Of a DNA stretch of 37,706 nucleotides, positions 18,676 to 28,189 are shown in pieces. The position numbers were made by a program, and so were the translations under genes. Under the pieces are notes generated by a model. It was not told the origin of the DNA and made no database searches. It saw nothing but the letters and a program-made list of their open reading frames with translations. This DNA is from Chloroflexia bacterium (lineage in GTDB: Bacteria; Chloroflexota; Chloroflexia; Thermomicrobiales; UBA6265), in contig JACCVC010000103.1 of assembly GCA_013698305.1 (NCBI GenBank), positions 1 to 37,706 on the forward strand, read 5' to 3'. Positions within the stretch are counted from its first letter, which is position 1, and every line of letters begins with the position of its first letter.

Positions 18676-20370
18676 CTAGGCGCGGGGAAGCAGCACCGAC
18701 AGGCGGTTGGCAAGTCCGACGGGCAGTCGTCCGATCAGCTTGCGCAGCATCTGCTCCAGCTCAGGAATCCGCAACACCCAGGCGAGCACGATGAAGGCCA
18801 GCACATACATCCCCAACGCGTACAGGAAGAACGTTTCCCGCGGGATCAGGGAGATCGACTCATCGGCCTGGGCGATCCTGACATCGTCGAGCGTGAACCA
18901 GATCAGCAGCGCCATGCCCACGGTGGCGAGCGCCACCCTGACGAGCCAGAATCCGAACCCCACGCTCACCACGCCACCGGTTCGTTGGCGAAGGAACAAC
19001 CACAGAATGACCGCCTCCGCGCCTGTAGTGGCCGAAAGGGCGATGGCGAGACCGCCATGACTCAATGATCCGATCAGGAGCGTGCAGAGCAGCAGGTTCA
19101 GGATCATGGTGATGACCCCGGTGATGACGGGGGTCTTCGTGTCGCGAGTCGCGTAGAACACGCGACTCAGGATTTCGGTGAGGGCGTAGCCAAGCAGGCC
19201 GATCGCAAACCAGGCCAGCGGCGTCGCCACGAGTTCGGTAGACCGGCTGCCGAATGAGCCGCGCTGGTAGATGAACGCGACTAGCGGCTCCCGCAGCATG
19301 AGCAGGCCGACCCCAGCAGGGATGCTGAGGAAGAGCAGTGGACGCAGCGCGCGATCCAGCGTCCGACGGAAGTCCTCATCCTTTCCCTGTCCATACAACG
19401 CGGCGAGGGTGGGGAAGATCACCGTCGAGATACTGAGCGCGATCACGCCATGTGGTAGCATCAGCAATTGCCAGGCATAGTTGAGCGCCGATACTCGCTC
19501 CGCCGACGTGGTCGAGGCGAATGCGTTGATCGCGATGAAGTTGAACTGGAACGCCGCAAGACCGATGATCCGTGGTCCCAGCAAACGCGCCACTTCTCGC
19601 AGGCCATCGACCTGCCTGCTCAACGACGGCCGGAAGGTGAGATCCGAGCGAATGATCCCTGGAACCTGGACAAGCAGATGTCCGAGCGCGCCCACGATCA
19701 CCGCCCACCCGACGGCGTGGATTCCATAAGTTGGGGCAAACCAGATCGCGCCGACGATAATTGCGGCGTTGTAGATCAGCGGCGCCAGCGCGGGCAGGGT
19801 GAACTGCTGTTGCGACTCCAGAATGCCCTTGAAGGCGATTCCGGTGCCGAGGAAGATCGGCGACAGGAGCAGGATGCGCATCAGGTCGACAGAAAGACCG
19901 GTGGTTTCGCTATCAAATCCCGGCGCGACCACCGCCATCAACGGTCGCGCCAGCACGAACGCGATCAGTGACACTGCTACAACGGCGATACCAGCCCAGG
20001 TCAGGACAGCCGACGCCAGCTCGCTGGCCCGCTTGCGATCCCCTCGCGTCACGAAATCGCCGAATACCGGGATGAACGCCGCGCCAAAGGAGCCGGCAAT
20101 GACGACCAGGAACAGCAAATCCGGGATCCGGAAGGCGCTGACATAGGCGTCCATCTCGCGGCTGGTGCCGAACTGGCTGGCCAGCACCTGCTCGCGGACC
20201 AGACCGAGAATCCGGGACAGGACGAACGCGAGCCCGACGATGATCGCGTTGCGCGCAAGGGAGAGGTGCCCCGCGCCGGCATCCGCGCCCGTATCCGGGG
20301 TGAGCGCTGCCGCATCGACCGCTGTGCCGTGGTGTTTGCTCGATCCGGCAAGCTGCCGTGCCTGACTCAT
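18676..20370 (-). CDS. murJ: Lipid II flippase MurJ (MviN)
   Basis: LSRILGLVREQVLASQFGTSREMDAYVSAFRIPDLLFLVVIAGSFGAAFIPVF; polytopic MOP-superfamily layout. Start set at MSQARQLAGSS (20370). Confidence 0.94.
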   Translation of the reverse strand: MSQARQLAGSSKHHGTAVDAAALTPDTGADAGAGHLSLARNAIIVGLAFVLSRILGLVREQVLASQFGTSREMDAYVSAFRIPDLLFLVVIAGSFGAAFIPVFGDFVTRGDRKRASELASAVLTWAGIAVVAVSLIAFVLARPLMAVVAPGFDSETTGLSVDLMRILLLSPIFLGTGIAFKGILESQQQFTLPALAPLIYNAAIIVGAIWFAPTYGIHAVGWAVIVGALGHLLVQVPGIIRSDLTFRPSLSRQVDGLREVARLLGPRIIGLAAFQFNFIAINAFASTTSAERVSALNYAWQLLMLPHGVIALSISTVIFPTLAALYGQGKDEDFRRTLDRALRPLLFLSIPAGVGLLMLREPLVAFIYQRGSFGSRSTELVATPLAWFAIGLLGYALTEILSRVFYATRDTKTPVITGVITMILNLLLCTLLIGSLSHGGLAIALSATTGAEAVILWLFLRQRTGGVVSVGFGFWLVRVALATVGMALLIWFTLDDVRIAQADESISLIPRETFFLYALGMYVLAFIVLAWVLRIPELEQMLRKLIGRLPVGLANRLSVLLPRA

Positions 20371-20580
20371 GGTGTCCCTGTGTTGGGTGAAAACGAGTTC
20401 GCGGTGCAATAGCGCTTCCCGTGGCTTGAGGAAGAGTCGCGCATTGGAGTAGAATACCCCGAAGGCTCGCAACGGGTCTTGTATTCCTATGTCCTCTCAC
20501 ACGAGCGTGGCGACTACTCATGCCACACGCAACACGTTGTCGGATTCCGGCGATGATCAGGTTATCGAGGAAGGTATTCC

Positions 20581-20850
20581 GTGGCCAACAGCAAGTCAGC
20601 CCGAAAACGAATCAGAACCGCCGCGCGCAATTTCGAGCGCAATCGACAGTACCGATCATCGTCACGCACACTGGTGAAGCGAGCCGAGCTTGCCATCCTG
20701 GCGGGCGACCAGGACGTTGCCCAGGCGGCAGTGTCGTCCGCGGTGGCGGCGCTCGACCGAACCGCCTCCAAAAAGGTCATTCATCCCAACAATGCCGCCC
20801 GGCGCAAGAGCCGGCTGATCGCGAAGCTCAACGGGATGGGTCAGGCATAG
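20581..20850 (+). CDS. rpsT: 30S ribosomal protein S20
   Basis: MANSKSARKRIRTAARNFERNRQYRSSSRTLVKRAE...IHPNNAARRKSRLIAKLNGM; GTG start. Confidence 0.96.
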   Translation: MANSKSARKRIRTAARNFERNRQYRSSSRTLVKRAELAILAGDQDVAQAAVSSAVAALDRTASKKVIHPNNAARRKSRLIAKLNGMGQA

Positions 20851-20876
20851 CCTGAGTCAGAGCGCGAAGTACAGGA

Positions 20877-20912
20877 ACGGGCGGGGCACTGCAAATAAGC
20901 CCCGCCCGTTTG
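20877..20912 (+). terminator. rpsT terminator
   Basis: ACGGGCGGGGC-ACTGCAAATAA-GCCCCGCCCGT followed by TTTG. Confidence 0.8.
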
Positions 20913-20944
20913 GGTTGCCGAATCGTATTCGGTGAGTCGGATTG

Positions 20945-21967
20945 TCAGGACCGCTTCGAATTGGGCGCGAGCGACGTCATGACGTATTGAATCACGTCGA
21001 TCGGATCACGCAGCCGCCCCGTTTTCATCATTCGGTCGGCTGTGGTCATCACCCGCAACGCGCGATTTGCTCCGCCGGGGGATGATCCACGCAGGCTACG
21101 CGCGATGGCGTTCATCCTCGCCGGGTTTGCAAGCCCGATCTCCTTGCCGACGGCAGCCGGTTCGCGACGCTCCGCCGAGGCAAGAATCGCGGTCAGCTCG
21201 ACGGTCTGCCCGAGCTGCGCCAGCATCCGGTGCGGATCCTCGCCCGCTTCGATCAGGCGGTCGAGCTCGGTCGTTGCCACCGCGAGATTGCCGCCGATCA
21301 CCGCGTCGATGAAGCCAAAGATGCGGTCGTTGTCGCCCTGATGGACCAGCAATTCGATGTGCCGACGGGTGATCGCGCCCGGATCGGCGGCGGTCGCCAG
21401 CTTGTCGAGTTCGGAGCCGATCAGCGCCAGGCTCGGCGGGCGGTCGAAGGCGGGATTGTTGCTTCGCTGCATCCATGACTGCGGATACAGCCACTCCGCC
21501 AGAAACCGCGCGTCAGCATCACTGATGTCGCTGTCCAGATTCCCCGCTCTTGCCCGGATCCACTTGACCAGGGACGGACCTCTCGGGGGATCGCCCTCAA
21601 CGACAATCGCGTCTGGCGGCAGCGCCTTGCGGATGCCGACCGGCACGCTGGCCATCGACGGCTCGACCAGAATCAGGGTGGATGGTTCGGGCACCGCGCC
21701 GAACAACGCCGACCAGTCAGGAGCGTTCTTGCCACGTCCGGCAGTCTTGTTGGTTTTCGAGACAAAGTCATTGACGATGACAACGCGGCCCGCCGAGAAG
21801 AACCCGACGCTGGAGATCGCCCCGATCACGTCGGACATTGAGGCGATGTTGCCGTCCATCTCGCTGGTGGATTGGCCATCGGGATCGGCCTTGCCTGCGT
21901 GGCGCCGAGCGGCGTCGCGAACGAGCGACGGGTCCGGGCCGACAATGAAGACGATCATCGTACGCAA
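20945..21967 (-). CDS. holA: DNA polymerase III delta subunit
   Basis: VIVNDFVSKTNK, SLALIGSELDKLATAADPGAITRRHIELLVHQGDNDRIFGFIDAVIGGNLAVATTELDRLIEAGEDPHRMLAQLG. Confidence 0.9.
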   Translation of the reverse strand: MRTMIVFIVGPDPSLVRDAARRHAGKADPDGQSTSEMDGNIASMSDVIGAISSVGFFSAGRVVIVNDFVSKTNKTAGRGKNAPDWSALFGAVPEPSTLILVEPSMASVPVGIRKALPPDAIVVEGDPPRGPSLVKWIRARAGNLDSDISDADARFLAEWLYPQSWMQRSNNPAFDRPPSLALIGSELDKLATAADPGAITRRHIELLVHQGDNDRIFGFIDAVIGGNLAVATTELDRLIEAGEDPHRMLAQLGQTVELTAILASAERREPAAVGKEIGLANPARMNAIARSLRGSSPGGANRALRVMTTADRMMKTGRLRDPIDVIQYVMTSLAPNSKRS

Positions 21968-22005
21968 ACTCCGTGTGCGATAGGGGTTGAGTCAGGGGAA
22001 TAGCA

Positions 22006-22163
22006 GGTCGGCATCCGGGCGGGCGTCGATGTGGAGCCTTGAACCTGCATTTGCAGGTGGGTGCCGCAGCCTGCCACGGAACACGTCCCGCGCGGAGCAG
22101 CTCCCGGCTCTCGGAGTGTAGGCTCAAGACCACATCGAAAGCACCGTGATCCCGGAACCGACC
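22006..22163 (-). ncRNA. ssrS: Putative 6S RNA
   Basis: Minus strand folds as a rod: GGTCGG/CCGACC, CCGGG/CCCGG, CGATGTGG/CCACATCG, TTGAGCC/GGTTCAA. 3' side reads CTGCGGCACCCACCTGCAAATGCAGGTTCAAGG with hairpin ACCTGC-AAAT-GCAGGT, like the 6S 3' central bubble. Total about 158 nt, in the usual 6S range. Confidence 0.78.
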
Positions 22164-22298
22164 GAAGCCGCAGACTACCACGTTCGTTACACCCGCTGCA
22201 ATGCAACCAACCCACCGCCATGCGACAATTTCTCAGACAAGAATGAGTGGTTACCTCTCTACAGAGTGGTGGCGCATTTGGCGCGAATCGAGGAATAC

Positions 22299-23561
22299 AT
22301 GGGCGATCATCATCGACAATCTCCGCGCCGGGTCGTAATCACTGGGCTGGGCGCGATTTGCGCCATCGGCAACACGGTCGACGACGTGTGGCGTGCGGTA
22401 GCAGAAGGGCGCTCGGGCGTCGCGCCGATCACCCGCTTTGACGCCGACGGCTACGAAACGACCTTCGCGGCGGAGGTGAAGGCGTTTGATCCGGCGATGG
22501 CGGTGGGCCGCAAGGACAGCCGCCGGATGGATCGCTACAGCCAGCTTGCAGTGGTTGCGACCCGGGAGGCGGTGTCCCACGCAGGCCTGGATATCGCGCC
22601 GATCGCCGAGCGGGTGGGGGTGCTGGTGGGGACCGGCATGGGCGGTATCGAGACGTTCGAGCACGGCACCGAGACGCTCATCACCAAAGGGCCGAGAAGA
22701 CTGTCACCATTTGTCGTGCCGATGACGCTGCCCAACATGGCATCCGGCCTGGTCGCGATCGACATCGGCTCCAAGGGTCCCAACTTCGCGACGGTCTCGG
22801 CGTGCGCGGGTTCTGCCCACGCGATAGGCGAGGCAGCCATGATGATCCGCGATGGACGCGCCGACGTCATGCTGGCTGGCGGCTCCGAAGCGCCGATAAC
22901 ACGCATGGGCGTGGCGGGCTTCAACGCGATGGGCGCCTTGTCCCGTCGGAACGACAACCCGGAGGGGGCGAGCCGACCGTTCGATGCCGGGCGGGATGGC
23001 TTCGTGCTGGCCGAAGGGGCGGCGATGGTGACGCTGGAGGAACTGGGGCACGCAGAGGCGCGGGGCGCGACGGTCGTTGGCGAGGTGATCGGTTACAGCA
23101 CCACAGACGATGCGAACCACATGGTGCAGCCTGCGCCGGGGGGCGTTGGCGCCGCTCGGGCGATGGCGCTGGCGATGGAGGACGCGAGTATCGGCCCGTC
23201 GGATGTCGCCTACATCAACGCTCACGGCACGTCGACACCTTTGAACGAGCGACTTGAGACCCAGGCGGTGAAGCGTGCATTCGACGGCCTTGCCTATCGC
23301 ATTCCGCTGAGCTCGACCAAGTCGATGACCGGGCACCTGCTCGGGGCGGCGGGGTCGCTGGAAGTGGTGATCACCGTGATGGCGATGCGTGATGGATTGT
23401 TGCCGCCGACGATCAACCAGGAAACGTCCGATCCCGACTGCGATCTGGACTACGTGCCAAATATCGCGCGCGAGGGGGACATCCCGATCGCGATGTCCAA
23501 CTCCATGGGATTTGGCGGGCACAATGTCTCGTTGATCCTGAAGCGTTGGGATGGCGCCTAA
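22299..23561 (+). CDS. fabF: Beta-ketoacyl-ACP synthase II
   Basis: RRVVITGLGAICAIGNTVDDVW, active-site VSACAGSAHAIGEA, NAHGTSTPLNERLETQA, KSMTGHLLGAAGSLE. Start set at MGDHHRQSPRR (22299). Confidence 0.95.
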   Translation: MGDHHRQSPRRVVITGLGAICAIGNTVDDVWRAVAEGRSGVAPITRFDADGYETTFAAEVKAFDPAMAVGRKDSRRMDRYSQLAVVATREAVSHAGLDIAPIAERVGVLVGTGMGGIETFEHGTETLITKGPRRLSPFVVPMTLPNMASGLVAIDIGSKGPNFATVSACAGSAHAIGEAAMMIRDGRADVMLAGGSEAPITRMGVAGFNAMGALSRRNDNPEGASRPFDAGRDGFVLAEGAAMVTLEELGHAEARGATVVGEVIGYSTTDDANHMVQPAPGGVGAARAMALAMEDASIGPSDVAYINAHGTSTPLNERLETQAVKRAFDGLAYRIPLSSTKSMTGHLLGAAGSLEVVITVMAMRDGLLPPTINQETSDPDCDLDYVPNIAREGDIPIAMSNSMGFGGHNVSLILKRWDGA

Positions 23562-23620
23562 AACCGAACTCGGCTGAATACCCGACCTGCCTCACGCAGA
23601 GATGCGTTGGAAGATGACGA

Positions 23621-23651
23621 GGGCCGGCACAAGACCGGCCCGTACGTTTTT
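23621..23651 (+). terminator. fabF terminator; also a copy of the YCTTGTR-loop hairpin (minus orientation)
   Basis: GGGCCGG-CACAAGA-CCGGCCC then GTACGTTTTT. Confidence 0.8.
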
Positions 23652-23678
23652 CGCATCCTGTCCGCAGAGCTATCCGCA

Positions 23679-24827
<1,149 letters not shown>

Positions 24828-25000
24828 GGAAGCGGGTCCACCTCTCGGGCGAGCGCGGTGCGGGCATCGGCACTGGTGGTCGATCCGGCGGGAGCGCAAG
24901 GTTGGTCAACTTCGGACGTTCGATGGCCGAATGAATACGTCGCGGCGGCGGCACTGGCGATGCGACGTTTGGAAATCGGCGAAATCGGGAACGGGTACAG

Positions 25001-25028
25001 AAAAAGCCCACGCAGCAAGCGTTGGGCT
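25001..25028 (-). terminator. Intrinsic terminator within the sigma-factor leader
   Basis: Minus strand AGCCCAACGC-TTGCT-GCGTGGGCT-TTTT; lies about 175 nt upstream of the sigma-factor start. Confidence 0.7.
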
Positions 25029-25071
25029 ATCGGTCCACCGATCTCGGTATGTTGACGAATGCGCGGCACAT
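25027..25071 (-). CDS. Putative 14-aa leader peptide upstream of the sigma-factor gene
   Basis: ATG...TAG = MCRAFVNIPRSVDR, preceded by AGGAGAAGGGG; its stop codon overlaps the 5' arm of the terminator. Confidence 0.4.
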   Translation of the reverse strand: MCRAFVNIPRSVDR

Positions 25072-25113
25072 GACTCAGTCCCCTTCTCCTGGTCGCTCGT
25101 CATACTGAAGGGA

Positions 25114-25143
25114 AGTGTAGCCGGGTTGTCAGACAAAATGCAA
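25114..25143 (-). promoter_or_regulatory. Predicted sigma-factor promoter
   Basis: Minus strand TTGCAT-18 nt-TACACT, upstream of the leader ORF. Confidence 0.4.
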
Positions 25144-25219
25144 GATACGGTGTCGGGAAAGTCCTGATTGGCCCGGCCAGCACCTGTCGCTTCGGGTTCG
25201 GATCGATAATTCTGGATGG

Positions 25220-25240
25220 TATACTTCCAAGTTGGAAGTA
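25220..25240 (+). promoter_or_regulatory. yebC promoter -10 element overlapped by a palindromic operator
   Basis: TATACT at 25220-25225; palindrome TACTTCCAA-G-TTGGAAGTA at 25222-25240. Confidence 0.55.
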
Positions 25241-25291
25241 CATTGCTATTTCGTGTCCACTACTCATCACACCCGAGGAGATTTGCCCCAT

Positions 25292-26038
25292 ATGTCCGGA
25301 CATTCCAAGTGGTCGACCATCAAGCGGAAAAAGGGCGCCGTCGACGCCAAGCGAGGTCAGCTATTCACCAGGCTCGCCCGGGAGATCACCGTCGCGGCCA
25401 GGACCGGGATACCCGATCCGGACGCGAATGTCCGGCTCCGGCTGGCGGTGCAACGGGCGCGCACCGAGAACATGCCCAAGGACAACATCGACCGGGCGAT
25501 CCAGCGTGCGGTGGGGTCGGACACCGGCGAGCAGTTCGATGAACTCTATTACGAAGGATACGGTCCTGGCGGCGTGGCGATCATGATTCTCGCCATGACC
25601 GACAACCGGAACCGGACGGTCGGCGAGGTTCGCGCGGCCTTCACGCGGGCCAACGGCACGCTTGGCGAGACGGGCAGCGTCAACTGGATGTTCGATCAGG
25701 TCGGGGTGATCGCGATCACCGTTGGCGACCGCGATGCCGACGAACTGACGCTGGCGGCGATCGACGCCGGGGCGACCGATGTCTCTGACGAGGACGAGGT
25801 GGTGGAGGTCTACACCGAGCCGCAGGATTTGCACAAGGTGCAGGAGCAACTCGCCTCGGCGGGATATCAGATCGAAACGTCCGAACTGATCATGAAACCA
25901 ACTACGATCATGTCGACGGAGCCAGAAGACGCCGTGAAGGCGATCCGGCTGCTGGAGAAGCTGGAGGACCTCGACGACGTCCAGACCGTCTACAGCAATC
26001 TCGACATCACCGATGACGTGCTGGCGCAGGTGGGCTAA
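25292..26038 (+). CDS. yebC: YebC/PmpR (TACO1) family protein
   Basis: MSGHSKWSTIKRKKGAVDAKRGQLFTRLAREITVAAR...MPKDNIDRAIQRAVG...YEGYGPGGVAIMI. Confidence 0.96.
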   Translation: MSGHSKWSTIKRKKGAVDAKRGQLFTRLAREITVAARTGIPDPDANVRLRLAVQRARTENMPKDNIDRAIQRAVGSDTGEQFDELYYEGYGPGGVAIMILAMTDNRNRTVGEVRAAFTRANGTLGETGSVNWMFDQVGVIAITVGDRDADELTLAAIDAGATDVSDEDEVVEVYTEPQDLHKVQEQLASAGYQIETSELIMKPTTIMSTEPEDAVKAIRLLEKLEDLDDVQTVYSNLDITDDVLAQVG

Positions 26039-26044
26039 GCACCA

Positions 26045-26554
26045 ATGCGCGCATCTGACTCCCGCGTGACCATCGGCATCGACCCCGGTACAGCAATCCT
26101 GGGCTACGGGATCGTCGAAGGCGATGGCGATTCCCGGCTTATCGAATTTGGCGTGATCGAGACCCCATCAGGACAGCCAATGCCCGATCGGCTGGTTACC
26201 CTGTACAACGCGATAACTGAGTTGCTGGTGCAACACGAGCCGGACGAGCTTGCGGTGGAGCAGTTGTTTTTTGCCCGTAACGTCACGACGGCTATTGCGG
26301 TCGGTCAGGCGCGGGGCGTGGTGTTGCTGGCGGCGGCGCAACGCGGAATCCCGGTGACGGAGTACAGCCCGTCGGAGATCAAGAACGCCATCGTGGGATA
26401 CGGCAAGGCCGACAAGCGACAGGTTCAGGAGATGGTCCGGATACTCCTCGCGCTCGAAATGGCTCCGCATCCAGACGACGCCGCCGATGCGCTGGCGGTC
26501 GCGCTCTGTCACGCGCAGACACGTCAGTTCGCGGCACACCTGCACGAGGGCTGA
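26045..26554 (+). CDS. ruvC: Holliday junction resolvase RuvC
   Basis: IGIDPGTAILGYGIV, AVEQLFFARNVTTAIAVGQARGV, YSPSEIKNAIVGYGKADKRQVQEMV, PHPDDAADALAVALCHA. Confidence 0.96.
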   Translation: MRASDSRVTIGIDPGTAILGYGIVEGDGDSRLIEFGVIETPSGQPMPDRLVTLYNAITELLVQHEPDELAVEQLFFARNVTTAIAVGQARGVVLLAAAQRGIPVTEYSPSEIKNAIVGYGKADKRQVQEMVRILLALEMAPHPDDAADALAVALCHAQTRQFAAHLHEG

Positions 26555-26559
26555 CCGCT

Positions 26560-27378
26560 ATGGCGAAACAGGGGATGCGTCTCGATCTGGCGCTGGTGGA
26601 GCGTGGGCTGGTGGAATCACGATCACGCGCCAGGGCGATGATTCTGGCCGGGGACGTGCTGATCGGCGGGCAGCAAGTGACACAGGCAGGGATGCCAGTG
26701 ACCGCTCTTCACGTCGTTGAGCTTCGCCAGAAGCCGCGCTTCGTTAGCCGTGGCGGCGACAAGATAGACCATGCGTTCGATACTTTTGGGATCAGTGTTG
26801 ATGGCAGGGTCGTCGCTGACCTGGGCGCGTGTACCGGCGGATTCACCGATGCGGTGTTGCAGCGAGGAGCGCGGAAGGTCTACGCGGTTGATGTCGGCTA
26901 TGGCCAGCTCGCCTTTCGACTGCGGGAGGACGCCAGAGTGGTCGTGATGGAACGGACTAATGCACGATACATCGAATCTTTTCCCGAACCGGTCGATGTG
27001 GTCGTGATCGACGTGTCGTTCATCTCGCTAAGCCATATGTTTCCGGTTGCCGCGCAAGTTTTGACTACGGACGGCGTGTGCGTGCCGCTGATCAAGCCCC
27101 AGTTCGAGGCTGGCAAGGGCGAGGTCGGCAAGGGTGGGGTGGTGAAAGACCCGGCGATTCATCGGACGGTGTTACGGAGTGTGATTGAGCATGCACGCGC
27201 GGCAGGGTTCCGGTGCGACGGACTGATCGCGTCGCCGCTGGTAGGGCCAGCCGGGAATCACGAGTTCCTGGGTGCGTTCCGACGGTCGGGTTCCGATGAC
27301 ACTAACCAGGCTGACGTAGGCGAGATGATCGAAGGTGCGCTTGATCAGGTGCGACGACAGGATAGCGGGGAAGCGTGA
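26560..27378 (+). CDS. tlyA: TlyA-family rRNA (cytidine-2'-O)-methyltransferase
   Basis: S4-like N-terminus LDLALVERGLVESRSRARAMILAGDVLIGG, FVSRGGDKIDHAFDTF, VADLGACTGGFTDAVLQRGARKVYAVDVGYGQL. Confidence 0.94.
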   Translation: MAKQGMRLDLALVERGLVESRSRARAMILAGDVLIGGQQVTQAGMPVTALHVVELRQKPRFVSRGGDKIDHAFDTFGISVDGRVVADLGACTGGFTDAVLQRGARKVYAVDVGYGQLAFRLREDARVVVMERTNARYIESFPEPVDVVVIDVSFISLSHMFPVAAQVLTTDGVCVPLIKPQFEAGKGEVGKGGVVKDPAIHRTVLRSVIEHARAAGFRCDGLIASPLVGPAGNHEFLGAFRRSGSDDTNQADVGEMIEGALDQVRRQDSGEA

Positions 27379-28130
27379 GCGATCCATTTGCGGCGATACA
27401 ACGAGCCTTTGGTGAACCAGGTGAGGGCGATCCGAATCGCGACACGGTGCATGTCGACGTCGAACGAGCGGCGCGAACCGGCATCCCCGAGATCGTGCTC
27501 GCCAGCCACAAGCGCGACGACGACCTCCTGGCGTCGGTCGGGCGATTGCTTGCCGCGAACGGGCGGGTGATGGTAAGCCGGATCCGGTCCCACCAATGGG
27601 CGCTACTGGAAACTGTCACCTCAGGCGAATTCGTCATCGACGCATATCGCGAGGCTCGGGTGGCGGTGATCAGGAGCGAGTCCAGCGCGGTCGCCATGAC
27701 AGGCGGAAGCATCGCCGTGATCAGCGCGGGCGCTTCGGATCGCGATGTCGCCGAGGAAGCCGCCTTGGTCGCCGCCGAGATGGGCGTCGAAGCGATGCGG
27801 GTGAGCGACGTCGGCGTGGCGGGTTTGCACAGGCTGATCGCTCCACTGCGCGAGGTGATGACCGCCGGAGTGGACGCGGTCGTCGTCGCGGCGGGCATGG
27901 ACGGCGCATTGCCTTCAGTGGTCGCGGGTTTGGTCGACATACCCGTAATCGGGCTGCCGGTTAGCGTGGGCTACGGTCATGGTGGCCGAGGCGAGGCTGC
28001 GCTTATGGCTATGCTTCAGAGTTGCGCGCCCGGCATCGCCGTCGTGAACATCGACAACGGGATCGGCGCGGGCTCGATGGCGGCCCTCATCGCCAACCGG
28101 ATGGCGGCTGCCCGAGATTCAGCCACGTAG
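27375..28130 (+). CDS. larB: LarB-like nickel-pincer cofactor biosynthesis protein (PurE-related)
   Basis: ARTGIPEIVLASHKRDDDLLA, AVISAGASDRDVAEEAALVAAEMG, VAAGMDGALPSVVAGLVDIPVIGLPVSVGYGHGGRGEAALMAMLQSCAPGIAVVNIDNGIGAG. Confidence 0.9.
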   Translation: MSDPFAAIQRAFGEPGEGDPNRDTVHVDVERAARTGIPEIVLASHKRDDDLLASVGRLLAANGRVMVSRIRSHQWALLETVTSGEFVIDAYREARVAVIRSESSAVAMTGGSIAVISAGASDRDVAEEAALVAAEMGVEAMRVSDVGVAGLHRLIAPLREVMTAGVDAVVVAAGMDGALPSVVAGLVDIPVIGLPVSVGYGHGGRGEAALMAMLQSCAPGIAVVNIDNGIGAGSMAALIANRMAAARDSAT

Positions 28131-28189
28131 CGTCAGGTCTTGTATCCAGGCCGTCGGGCACTTTCGGCCCGACGCTACATGGCTCGACG

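Noticed and set aside
22006-22163. SRP RNA, tRNA or tmRNA as alternatives for the structured region
   Set aside because: No SRP GGAA-tetraloop/AGCAGC domain pairing, no cloverleaf, and no tag-peptide frame were recognised; 6S architecture fits better.
22146-22298. N-terminal extension of fabF
   Set aside because: The extension lacks KAS homology and overlaps the putative 6S RNA; MGDHHRQSPRRVVITGLG at 22299 fits the family start.
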